DNA of 64,000 bases from Gaiellasilicea sp037720595 (lineage in GTDB: Bacteria > Actinomycetota > Thermoleophilia > Gaiellales > Gaiellaceae). The notes under the pieces were generated by a model. The model was not told the DNA's origin and ran no database searches. It saw only the letters and a program-made list of their open reading frames with translations. The stretch spans positions 9,806 through 73,805 of the forward strand of contig JBBJLW010000015.1 in the NCBI GenBank assembly GCA_037720595.1, read 5' to 3'. The number at the start of each line of letters is the position of its first letter. Position 1 is the stretch's first letter. This document shows positions 27,584 through 37,678 of this stretch, one piece after another. The position numbers were made by a program, and so were the translations under genes.

Positions 27584-28174
27584 ATGCCCTCCCTGCCTGT
27601 CTCGCGAGGACGTGCCCTCGTCCTCGCGGGCGGGCTCCTCGTGCTCCTCGTTGTCGGGGGCCGCATGCTCGTAGACGCCGGTGCAGCCCCGGCGCGGCCG
27701 GCTGAAGCGCTTGTCGCCGCGCCGTCCCCGATTGCCCCCGCGAAGCTCGTGGTGCACGTCACCGGCGCGGTCTCGCAACCGGGGCTCTACCGGCTGCGAG
27801 AGGGCAGCAGAGTCGCCGACGCCGTCGTCCGGGCGGGCGGAGCGACGGCGTCGGCCGACACCGCGGCCGTGAACCTCGCCGCACCGCTCGCCGACGGGAT
27901 GCAGGTCTCGATACCGAGTCGGGTCGCCGGTGCGGCGGGGGCGGTTGCGGGAACGGCGGCGACGGGCTCGGATGCGGCGCCGGTTCGCGTCAGCCTGAAC
28001 GCCGCGAGCGTCGCGGAGCTGGACGTGCTCCCCGGAGTCGGACCCGTCACGGCGCAGAAGATCGTCGACTATCGAACTGCCCACGGTGGCTTCCGAACCG
28101 TCGACGACCTGGATGCGATCCCAGGCATCGGTCCCGTGCGAATCGATCAACTACGCGACCTGGTGGGGCCGTGA
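27584..28174 (+). CDS. comEA: competence protein ComEA (SLBB + helix-hairpin-helix)
   Basis: 196 residues from ATG 27584. N-terminal membrane anchor ('ALVLAGGLLVLLVVGG'), SLBB domain ('KLVVHVTGAVSQPGLYRLREGSRVADAV'), Gly/Ala linker, then two HhH motifs ('LDVLPGVGPVTAQKIVDYRTAHGGF', 'LDAIPGIGPVRIDQLRDLV') that bind double-stranded DNA. Directly followed by comEC with a 4-base overlap, the standard DNA-uptake pair. GTG 27545 is a possible earlier start. Confidence 0.93.
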   Translation: MPSLPVSRGRALVLAGGLLVLLVVGGRMLVDAGAAPARPAEALVAAPSPIAPAKLVVHVTGAVSQPGLYRLREGSRVADAVVRAGGATASADTAAVNLAAPLADGMQVSIPSRVAGAAGAVAGTAATGSDAAPVRVSLNAASVAELDVLPGVGPVTAQKIVDYRTAHGGFRTVDDLDAIPGIGPVRIDQLRDLVGP

Positions 28175-30444
28175 TCGAGCGCGCAGGGCCGACGCTGCTC
28201 GTGCTCGCGGCTTGCCTCGGGCTGGCCGTCTCGAACGCGGTGAGACTTCCGGGCGCGGTGCTCGTAGTGGCTTCTTTCCTGCTGCTACTCCTGCTCGCCG
28301 TTTCGAGTGTCGATCCGAGAGCCCGACTGCCGGCGCTGGCGGCTGCGCTCGCTGTGACCGGATGGTGGTGGGGGAGCCTGCGGCTCGAGACGCTCGACGA
28401 GAGCGTCCTTGGTTTGTCTGTCGGCCGATTCGGCGAGCTCGAAGCCGTAGTCACCGGACCTGTGCAGCGGACGAGGTTTGCGCTGCGTATGCCCGCCGAC
28501 GCTCGTCGCTTCGTGGACGTACGCGTCGACGAGCCCGTGTGGCTCGAGCTACCGGTGGGGCGATCCCCGCCTCAGGGCGCCATTCTCGCCTTGCGCGCCG
28601 AGGTGGTTGCCCCGCGTCCTCGAGAAGACGGCTTCGACGAGCGCGGGTGGCTCGCGCGCCGTGGCGTGCACGTGATCCTCCGCGGGCGCGACTGGCGCGT
28701 CGTTGGTCGTCGCGGCGGGATCGGCGGTCTGTCCGACCGACTGCGCGCACACGTGGCCCACTCGATCGCGCCCGGGCTCGACGGCGAGCGTCGAGCGGTG
28801 CTCGTCGGAATCGTGCTGGGCGAGGACGAAGGCCTCTCCGAGGAGCTACAGGAAAGCTTCAAGGCGGCGGGCCTCTATCACCTGTTGGCCGTGTCCGGCC
28901 AGAACGTGGGCTTCCTGGCCCTCGCCGTGCTCGTGCTCGCATGGCTCGTCGGGATCTCGCGGCTCCCGGCAGAGGCGGCGGCGATCTGCGCGATCGTCGC
29001 GTACGTGCTCGCCGTCGGGTGGCAGCCGTCGGTCGTCCGCGCAGGTGTCGCCGGTGTGTTGGCCTCGCTCGCGTGGCTGGTCTCCCGTCCTCGCGACCGC
29101 TGGCATTTCATGGCCCTCGGGGCAGCGGTCCTGCTCGCGTGGACACCAGCCACTCTCTTCGAGCCGGGCTTCCAGCTCTCGTTCGCAGCGGTAGCGGCGA
29201 TCTTCGTGCTCGTGCCGCGACTCGGTCGCTTCCTCGAGGGCTACCCGCTTCCCCGCTGGCTTCGTGACGCGCTTGCGATCTCGGTCGCGTGCGGCGTGGC
29301 GACGGCGCCGATCCTCTGGTTCCAGTTCGGCTCCGTCCAGGTCTACTCGCTGGTCGCAAACGCCCTCGTCACACTGGCAATAGGGCCTCTGCTCGGGATC
29401 GCGCTGCTCGGCACGCTGCTCGACCCGCTGCTTCCGTCGGCCGCGCTCGCCCTCGCGTGGCTGAACGGCTGGCTGGCGGCATACATCGCAGCGTGCGCTC
29501 GCAGCGTGGCCCGCCTGCCGCACGCCCAGACGAGCTCTGGGCTCGCCGTCGTGGCGTTGCTCCTCCTACCGGCGGGGTCTCTGATCCTGAGGAGGCTTCC
29601 GCCCTGGCGCAGACCGCTCGCGCTGGCGTGCGTTGCAGCCGTGTTGCCCGCGCTCCTGCTCTGGCAGTTCTGGCCGGCTCGGGTACTCCCGCCGCCGGAG
29701 GGCCTACGGATCACCGTTCTCGACGTCGGCCAAGGGGACTCGATCCTCGTCCAGGTTCCGGAGGGATCGATCCTGGTCGACCAGGGGCCGCCGGAGGCAC
29801 GCGTCGACCGGCAGTTGCGCGAGCTCGGAGTCCGGCGGCTTTCCGCGCTCGTGCTCACGGACGGCCAGCGCGATCACACCGGCGGCGCGGAGCAGGTTCT
29901 GCGCGGGCTCGCCGTGGACCGGGTGCTCGATCCTCGGATCGCAAGCGAGAGCCCGTACAAGACACGCGCGCTTGTCGTCGCCGCCAAGCGAGGAATCCCG
30001 ATCGAGGTGGCCCGCGCAGGCGCGTCGTGGCGACTCGGTCGTCTGGAGCTCCGGGTGCTCTGGCCGGACGGGCCTGGACTCCCGAGCGAGGATCCCAACC
30101 GTCGTACGGTCGTGCTCCTCGCAAGCTACGGCGAGACCGATGCGCTGCTCAGCGCAGACGCCGAGACCGACGTCACCGCGCCGCTCTACGGGCGACGAGT
30201 CGAGATCCTCAAGGTCGCACACCACGGCTCCGAGGATCCCGGGCTCGAGGCCGAGCTGAGCGAGCTGCGTCCGGCGATCGCAGTGATCTCCTGCGGTCGC
30301 GGCAATTCGTACGGTCATCCGAGGTCAGAGACCCTCGCCGCACTCGCCGGCGTTCCCGGTCTTCGTCTTCATCGCACCGATCAAGACGGACGCGTGGTCG
30401 TCGAGTCCGATGGCGAGCGCGTCTGGAGCCGGTCGGATCGCTAG
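28171..30444 (+). CDS. comEC: DNA uptake channel ComEC/Rec2
   Basis: 757 residues from GTG 28171. Polytopic membrane channel carrying single-stranded DNA into the cell. N-terminal helices and OB-like DUF4131 region, central Competence domain with 'GLYHLLAVSGQNVGFLALAVLVL' and 'WQPSVVRAGVAGVL', then a C-terminal beta-lactamase-fold nuclease-like domain ('ITVLDVGQGDSILVQVPEGSILVDQG'). The metal motif, usually T-H-x-D-x-D-H, reads 'TDGQRDHTGG', so the first His and first Asp are replaced; 'VAHHGS' and the late 'SYGHPR' remain. The stop lies inside the left arm of a MITE-like repeat. Confidence 0.94.
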   Translation: MIERAGPTLLVLAACLGLAVSNAVRLPGAVLVVASFLLLLLLAVSSVDPRARLPALAAALAVTGWWWGSLRLETLDESVLGLSVGRFGELEAVVTGPVQRTRFALRMPADARRFVDVRVDEPVWLELPVGRSPPQGAILALRAEVVAPRPREDGFDERGWLARRGVHVILRGRDWRVVGRRGGIGGLSDRLRAHVAHSIAPGLDGERRAVLVGIVLGEDEGLSEELQESFKAAGLYHLLAVSGQNVGFLALAVLVLAWLVGISRLPAEAAAICAIVAYVLAVGWQPSVVRAGVAGVLASLAWLVSRPRDRWHFMALGAAVLLAWTPATLFEPGFQLSFAAVAAIFVLVPRLGRFLEGYPLPRWLRDALAISVACGVATAPILWFQFGSVQVYSLVANALVTLAIGPLLGIALLGTLLDPLLPSAALALAWLNGWLAAYIAACARSVARLPHAQTSSGLAVVALLLLPAGSLILRRLPPWRRPLALACVAAVLPALLLWQFWPARVLPPPEGLRITVLDVGQGDSILVQVPEGSILVDQGPPEARVDRQLRELGVRRLSALVLTDGQRDHTGGAEQVLRGLAVDRVLDPRIASESPYKTRALVVAAKRGIPIEVARAGASWRLGRLELRVLWPDGPGLPSEDPNRRTVVLLASYGETDALLSADAETDVTAPLYGRRVEILKVAHHGSEDPGLEAELSELRPAIAVISCGRGNSYGHPRSETLAALAGVPGLRLHRTDQDGRVVVESDGERVWSRSDR

Positions 30445-30606
30445 ATGATTGATGCCACGAGATCGTCCGTCTCGGGGCGCGAGCTGGCAGCTCTTGGGGG
30501 AGCGGACGGGCTGGCTGAGCGGCCACCAGGTCGCTCAGGTAGTCCGGGAACGGCCCAGACACGCCAGCGCATCCGAGCGCGCGAGATCGTGGCATCAATC
30601 ATCTAG
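30441..30606. repeat. MITE-like element with 20-bp terminal inverted repeats
   Basis: 166 bp. CTAGATGATTGATGCCACGA at 30441-30460 is perfectly inverted at 30587-30606. The interior is also roughly self-complementary (GAGCG..CGCTC core near 30515-30540). No ORF. Its left end supplies the comEC stop (TAG) and its right end supplies the first bases of the TAGGCT box (30604-30609) of holA. Confidence 0.75.
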
Positions 30607-30615
30607 GCTCGAGCC

Positions 30616-31620
30616 GTGTCCGACGCCTCCGACCTCAAGCCCGTCTACCTGCTCACCGGCAGCGATCGACCCAAGATCGAGGTCGCTCTGCGGCGGCTGC
30701 GCGGCCACTTCGTACCTGAGTCAATCGAGCTGACGACGGCACAGGAGCTGCCGGGTGCGGATCTTGCGGCGATCTGCAACGCCGGCAGCCTCTTCGGTGA
30801 CGCGCGCCTCGTCGTGGTCGAGCACATCGACGGGGTGCGAGGGAACGAGGGAAGGCTGGCGAGGGGCTGGAAAGTGGCGGATGTGAAGGCCGTCGAGGAG
30901 TACCTCGCCTCGCCGGCGCCGTCGACGACGCTCGCCCTCGTCGCCGAAGAGCTGAAGAAGGATGCCGCGCTTTACAAGGCCTGCGGCAAGGTTGGGGCGG
31001 TTCTCGACTTCTCGGTCGCGAAGAAGGGCCTCACGTCCTGGGTCTCACAGCAGTTCGCCGCGCGCGGTGCCCGGGCCGAGCCGGAAGCGTGCGTCGCGCT
31101 CGTCCAGCTCGTCGGCGAAAACCTGCACCAGCTCACGAGCGAGGTCGACAAGCTCGCGACGTGGGCGAGGGGAGAGCCGATCGGCGAGCGTGAGGTCGAG
31201 GCGCTCGTCCCCGCCCTGGCGGACACGTCGGACTACAAGCTGGCGGACGTCTGGAGTCAGCGCGACTCGGCGGCACTCCTACGTCTGAGTGAGGAGATCT
31301 TCGACCGCGACCCCAAGGCGAGCCGGGACGTGAGTGCTCGCCTCTCGGCCCGCTTCGGCGGTCAGGTACTGGCGGTCGCACGCGCGAAGCGGCTGAAGGA
31401 GGCGGGTGTGGCCGCTTCCGCCGCCCAGAAGCCTCTCGGCCTCCGATATGACTGGCAGGTCAGGCGGGCCTACGCTCAGGCTGAGTCCTTCTCGGAGACA
31501 GAGCTCGACCACGCGGTCGTACGCCTCTCGGAGCTGGACCTGGCGCTCAAGGGAAAGAGCCGGCTCGCGCCGGATCTCGAGCTCCAGCGAGCTCTCGTGG
31601 ATCTAAGCCGAAACGGCTAG
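30616..31620 (+). CDS. holA: DNA polymerase III delta subunit
   Basis: 334 residues from GTG 30616; TAGGCT ends 6 bases upstream. Clamp-loader delta: opens the sliding clamp. 'KPVYLLTGSDRPKIEVALRRL' start, 'LFGDARLVVVEHIDG' clamp-binding region, 'LVQLVGENLHQLTSEVDKLATWARG', 'KLADVWSQRD' and C-terminal 'FSETELDHAVVRLSELDLALKGKSRL' follow the HolA pattern. The order comEA-comEC-holA-rpsT is widely conserved. Stop shares the CTAG with rpsT on the other strand. Confidence 0.95.
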   Translation: MSDASDLKPVYLLTGSDRPKIEVALRRLRGHFVPESIELTTAQELPGADLAAICNAGSLFGDARLVVVEHIDGVRGNEGRLARGWKVADVKAVEEYLASPAPSTTLALVAEELKKDAALYKACGKVGAVLDFSVAKKGLTSWVSQQFAARGARAEPEACVALVQLVGENLHQLTSEVDKLATWARGEPIGEREVEALVPALADTSDYKLADVWSQRDSAALLRLSEEIFDRDPKASRDVSARLSARFGGQVLAVARAKRLKEAGVAASAAQKPLGLRYDWQVRRAYAQAESFSETELDHAVVRLSELDLALKGKSRLAPDLELQRALVDLSRNG

Positions 31621-31874
31621 GTCTGAGCGAGCCGCGCGGCCCTGGCCTTCTTGCGCGCGGCCGTGTTCTTGTGCATCGCCCCACGTGAGGCGGCCTTGTC
31701 GATCGTTCGCACCAGCTGGAGTTGCTCGGCCTCGATCGTCGCCTTGTCGCCGTCGGCGGCAGCAGCCTCGAGACGCCTCGTCAGCGTCTTCACGGTCGAG
31801 CGGTAGCGGAGGTTCTCGTCGCGCTCCCGCTCGGCGATCCGGACTCGCTTGATCTGTTGCTGGATGTTAGGCAT
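31617..31874 (-). CDS. rpsT: 30S ribosomal protein S20
   Basis: 85 residues from ATG 31874. 'MPNIQQQIKRVRIAERERDENLRYRSTVKTLTRRLE' and 'TIDKAASRGAMHKNTAARKKARAARLA' are diagnostic of S20 (three-helix bundle bound to 16S rRNA). The start is set by homology; a longer frame exists upstream. Convergent with holA. Its 5' leader contains a hairpin followed by a T-rich stretch. Confidence 0.97.
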   Translation of the reverse strand: MPNIQQQIKRVRIAERERDENLRYRSTVKTLTRRLEAAAADGDKATIEAEQLQLVRTIDKAASRGAMHKNTAARKKARAARLAQT

Positions 31875-31876
31875 GT

Positions 31877-31915
31877 CAAAGAAAGGCCCGCACTCGGCGG
31901 GCGCCGGAGATCGTA
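31877..31915 (-). promoter_or_regulatory. rpsT promoter -10 and leader hairpin
   Basis: Minus strand: TACGAT (31910-31915), then hairpin GCCCGC-CGAGT-GCGGGC (31886-31902), then CTTTCTTTG just before the ATG. The stem plus pyrimidine tract looks like an attenuator or a protein-binding leader; S20 autoregulates translation in enterobacteria. Confidence 0.45.
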
Positions 31916-31958
31916 GCAGAGGGTCGGCGCCGGCTTCCACCCTTCCTATACTCGCCCG

Positions 31959-33527
31959 GTGGAGGACCGAGCCAACGTCCGCAGGCTCGCCTTCTCGACC
32001 GCGATCTTCTCCGCCGCCACGGGGCTCTCCCGACTTCTCGGCCTCGTCCGTGAGATCGTCGCCGCGAACTACTTCGGCGCTCGCGGCCCGATCAATGCGT
32101 TCACGGTTGCCTTCCAGATCCCGAATCTGATCCGCGCGCTCGTCGCCGACGCCGCGCTCTCCTCAGCCTTCGTTCCCGTCTTCAGCGAGCTGCTCGAGAA
32201 GGGAGAGAAGGCGCGAGCCTGGCGCGTCGCATCGACCGTCTTTTGGCTCTTCCTCCTGATCGTCGGCGGCCTGACCGCGCTCTTCATCCTCGCCGCGCCG
32301 ATCCTGATGCCGCCGCTCACGGACGCCTACGACGACCTGACGGTGACGCTGTCGCAGATCCTCTTCCCGATCGTCGTCCTCCTCGGCCTCTTCGGGATCG
32401 TGACCGGGATCCTGAACAGCTACGAGGAGTTCTCGATCCCGGCCCTGACGCCCGTCTTCTGGAATCTCGCGATCATCGCGGGCCTCGTGATCGGAGTGCC
32501 GCGCGCCGACTCCGACAGCGGCAAGCTCTACGTCTACGCGGGGTCGATCGTCGTCGGCACGCTGATCCAGCTCCTGCTGCCGCTCCCCTGGCTGCGCGGT
32601 CTCGACGGGCGCCTCCGACTTGCGCTCGATCTCCGCGATCCGGCGGTGAAGCAGGTCTTCAAGCTGATGATCCCGGTCATGCTCGGGCTCGGCCTGATCA
32701 ACGTGAATGCGGTGATCGGCACCGTCTTCGCCTCGAAGCTGATTGACCCGACGATCTCGCCGAACGCGATCGACAAGGCGTTTCGCGTCTACATGCTTCC
32801 CCAGGGAATGTTCTCGGTCGCCGTCGCGACGGTGCTCTTCCCCTCCCTCGCCCGCTACGCAACGAGGGGAGATCTGGACGGCTTTCGGGACACCGTCGCG
32901 CGGGGCTTGCGCCAGATCAACTTCCTGCTCCTCCCGGCGAGCGTGATCTCCGCGGTGCTTGCGCTTCCGATCGTGCGCCTCCTCTACGAACGGGGCGCCT
33001 TCGAGCCCGAGGAGACCCGTGTCGTCGCGGGGGCGCTGGCCGCATTCTCGCTCGGACTGGCCTTCAACGGGATGATGCTGATGCTGAACCGCGGCTTCTT
33101 CAGCCTCCAGGCACCTTGGGTGCCCACGCTCGTCGCCCTCGCGAACCTTGTCCTGAACACGGCGCTGTACGTCGCCTTCTATCGCGTCGGCACGTGGGGG
33201 ATCCCGCTCTCGATCTCGATCGCGAACATCGCCGCGGTGCTGCTCCTGTTCGTGCTCCTACGCCGGCGGATCGGCCGGATCGACCTGGCCGCGACGATCC
33301 GCTCGTTCGGGCTTGCTGCGATCGCCTCCGCTGCGCTGGGAGCCGCCGCCTTCGGGATCTGGTGGGGTCTGGACGAGCTGCTCGGCCGCTCGTTCCTCGG
33401 CCAGCTCGGATCGCTCGGAACGGCGCTCGTCGCCGGCGGGATCGTCTACTTGCTCGTGGCTCGCGCGCTCGGGATCCGCGAGATGCAGGCGCTAGACTCG
33501 CTCCGAGGCCGCTTCCGCCAGAGCTGA
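31959..33527 (+). CDS. murJ: lipid II flippase MurJ
   Basis: 522 residues from GTG 31959; TATACT ends 6 bases upstream. MOP-superfamily flippase with about 14 hydrophobic segments. 'TGLSRLLGLVREIVAANYFGARGPINAFTVAFQIPNLIRALVADAALSSAFVPVFSE' is the MurJ/MviN signature. The last coding bases are duplicated just downstream ('CCGCCAGAGCTGA' at 33515 and 33530). Confidence 0.95.
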   Translation: MEDRANVRRLAFSTAIFSAATGLSRLLGLVREIVAANYFGARGPINAFTVAFQIPNLIRALVADAALSSAFVPVFSELLEKGEKARAWRVASTVFWLFLLIVGGLTALFILAAPILMPPLTDAYDDLTVTLSQILFPIVVLLGLFGIVTGILNSYEEFSIPALTPVFWNLAIIAGLVIGVPRADSDSGKLYVYAGSIVVGTLIQLLLPLPWLRGLDGRLRLALDLRDPAVKQVFKLMIPVMLGLGLINVNAVIGTVFASKLIDPTISPNAIDKAFRVYMLPQGMFSVAVATVLFPSLARYATRGDLDGFRDTVARGLRQINFLLLPASVISAVLALPIVRLLYERGAFEPEETRVVAGALAAFSLGLAFNGMMLMLNRGFFSLQAPWVPTLVALANLVLNTALYVAFYRVGTWGIPLSISIANIAAVLLLFVLLRRRIGRIDLAATIRSFGLAAIASAALGAAAFGIWWGLDELLGRSFLGQLGSLGTALVAGGIVYLLVARALGIREMQALDSLRGRFRQS

Positions 33528-33548
33528 TGCCGCCAGAGCTGACGAGTC

Positions 33549-35332
<1,784 letters not shown>

Positions 35333-35336
<4 letters not shown>

Positions 35337-36583
35337 GCGGCGCCCTGTCGAGTATTCGTCACGAAGTCGGCACGAGCCCGTCACACCCCCATGAGGGTTC
35401 GGCGCGTACGGTTCCAGAAGGGGGCCTTCGCGCCCCCCAACGGGGGGCTGGTCCCGACGCCGTTGGGGCTACGACGGCAGGTGCACGCCATCTCTACGTT
35501 CATCTCCCCTTCTGCGCGCACCGCTGCGGCTACTGCGACTTCGTCACCGCCGTCGGAAAGCGGGCCGAGCACGGCGGCTACGTCGACGCGCTCCTCGCGG
35601 AGCTCGCGCTCGAGCAGCACCTGCTCGCGGATGAGGTCGCGACGATCTTCCTCGGCGGCGGAACGCCGACGTTCACCGAGCCGGCCGCGCTCGAGCGGCT
35701 GTTCGCGGCGCTGCCGGCTGCGGCCGAGGTGACGGTCGAGGCGAACCCGGAGACCGTCACCCCGGAGCTCGCCGCGCTCCTGCGCGAGCACGGGGTCAAC
35801 CGGGTCTCGGTCGGGGCGCAGAGCTTCCAGCCTCACCTGCTCGAGGTGCTCGAGCGGCGCGCGACACCGGCCGACGTGCGCGACGCCGTTCCGATCCTCC
35901 GGGCTGCCGGCTTCGACAATCTCTCGCTCGATCTCATCTACGGGATCCCCGCGCAGAGCGCCGACGACCTGAGGCGCGACCTCGGTGCCGCGATCGCCCT
36001 CGAGCCCGAGCACCTCTCCTGCTACGAGCTCGAGTCGAAGCCCGGGACGCGCTTTACGCACGCGCACGGCGAGGAGCTTGCGAAACAAGCAGAAGCGATG
36101 GAGTGCTACTTCGAGACGGTGGTGGAGACGCTCACAGCCGCGGGCTATCGCTGGTACGAGACTGCGAACTTCTGCCGCCGCGACGAATCGCGTGACCTCC
36201 GAGCACATCACAACCTCGGTTACTGGCTCGGTCACGACTACCTCGGCATCGGCGTCGGCGCGGTTTCGACGGTCGCGGGCCTGCGCTGGCGAAACGTGCC
36301 GAGTGTCGGTCGCTACGTGGCTGCGCTGGCGCGGGGCGAGCAGCCGAGCCGCGAGCTCGAGCCGCTGGACGCGAACGTGCAGGCGCGCGAGCGCGTTCTG
36401 CTCGGGCTTCGCCTCGACGAGCCTCTCGCGACCGCAGGTCTCGACGGAGCTCTCGACACCGACGCGGTCGAGCGGCTCGAGCGCCTCGGGCTCGCCCGCT
36501 CGCTCGACGAGGGTGCCCTGCTCGAGCTGACCCCGCGTGGCCGTTTCCTCGGCGGCGGGGTCACCGCTGAGCTGATCGCCTAG
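35333..36583 (+). CDS. hemW: radical SAM heme chaperone HemW (HemN-like) with N-terminal extension
   Basis: 416 residues if started at GTG 35333 (GTGA overlap with lepA). Core begins 'RHLYVHLPFCAHRCGYCDF' with C-x3-C-x2-C iron-sulfur motif, then 'FLGGGTPT', 'ANPETV', 'NRVSVGAQSFQ', 'DLIYGIPAQ', 'YELESKPGT' and 'HNLGYWLGHDYLGIGVGA', matching HemW. About 50 residues before the core are unlike the family and encoded by a G/C-run hairpin region (35410-35475). No other ATG/GTG lies in frame before the core. Confidence 0.9.
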
Positions 36584-36606
36584 GGCACAGGTAAAATCCC
36601 CTGCAA

Positions 36607-37632
36607 ATGGCCGATCTGAGCGAGCGCAAGCGCGAGATCCTGAGAAGAGTCGTCGCGGAGTACATCGCGACCGGGGAGCCGGTGGGCTCGAAGTCGCTCG
36701 TCGCGAGCTCGGGGTTGCCGGTCTCGTCGTCGACCGTGCGGACCGAGCTCGCCGAGCTGGAGTCGCTTGGTCTCCTCACGCATCCCCACACCTCGGCGGG
36801 CCGGATTCCCACCGACTCCGGCTACCGCTTCTACGCGGCCGAAGTACTCGAGGCCGTCGAGCCGCGGCCCGCGCGCTTCCCGCTCGACCTGACTGCGATG
36901 CGCAGCGAGATCGAGGCCGCCCTCCAGTCGACAACCGAGATGCTCTCGCAGGTCACGCGCCTCCTCGCGCTCGTCTCGGCGCCGGGGCTCCAGACCGCAA
37001 CCGTGCGGCACGTCGAGGTGCTCGTACTGCAGCCGTGCGTCGTGATGGTCGTGACGATCACCTCGACTGGCGGAGTCGCGAAGCGCCTGTTCGAGTTCGA
37101 GCAGCCGGTCGATCCGGGTCTTGCGGCCTGGGCGAACGAGTATTTGAACGAGCGCGTCGCCGGTGTCCAGCTCGGCACGCACCTGCTCCGGCAGCGGATC
37201 GAGGACTCGAGCCTCTCGGTGCGCGAGCAGGGCTTTCTCGACGAGCTCCGGCCGGCGTTCGTGGATCTGGCGGCTCCGACGGCGCAGCTCTTCTACGTCG
37301 GCGGCGCCGCCTCGCTGCTCGACGGCGTACGCGACCACGAGCTCGAGGCGTGCCGGCGCCTCCTCTCCGTCCTCGAGCAGCGCGCCGCCGTCCTGGAGCT
37401 GATGAGCGACGCCTTCGACGCGCGCCGCCCGTTCGTGCGCGTCGGGCTCGACCACCCAGGTCTCCACGACGTCGCCCTCGTTGGCGCCACGTACGGACTG
37501 CCGACTCGCACGCTCGGCACGGTCAGCCTGCTCGGCCCCGTGCGGATGGACTATGCGAAGGCCGTCCGGACCGTCCGCGCCGCTGCGCTCGAGCTCTCGC
37601 GGCTCGTCGAGACGGCGTACGAGGAAAGCTGA
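36607..37632 (+). CDS. hrcA: heat-inducible transcription repressor HrcA
   Basis: 341 residues from ATG 36607; TAAAAT ends 9 bases upstream. N-terminal winged helix 'KREILRRVVAEYIATGEPVGSKSLV' and 'SSSTVRTELAELESLGLLTHPHTSAGRIPTDSGYRFY', central dimer/GAF-like domain. It represses chaperone genes through CIRCE. No CIRCE element was seen in front of this gene. Followed by dnaJ as in many Gram-positives. Confidence 0.96.
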   Translation: MADLSERKREILRRVVAEYIATGEPVGSKSLVASSGLPVSSSTVRTELAELESLGLLTHPHTSAGRIPTDSGYRFYAAEVLEAVEPRPARFPLDLTAMRSEIEAALQSTTEMLSQVTRLLALVSAPGLQTATVRHVEVLVLQPCVVMVVTITSTGGVAKRLFEFEQPVDPGLAAWANEYLNERVAGVQLGTHLLRQRIEDSSLSVREQGFLDELRPAFVDLAAPTAQLFYVGGAASLLDGVRDHELEACRRLLSVLEQRAAVLELMSDAFDARRPFVRVGLDHPGLHDVALVGATYGLPTRTLGTVSLLGPVRMDYAKAVRTVRAAALELSRLVETAYEES

Positions 37633-37678
37633 GGCAGCCGTCCGGCTGCTTCCGGCGCAGCGTCTACCCTGAAAACGA

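Noticed and set aside
36584..36606. CIRCE operator before hrcA
   Set aside because: No TTAGCACTC-N9-GAGTGCTAA-like sequence in the gap.
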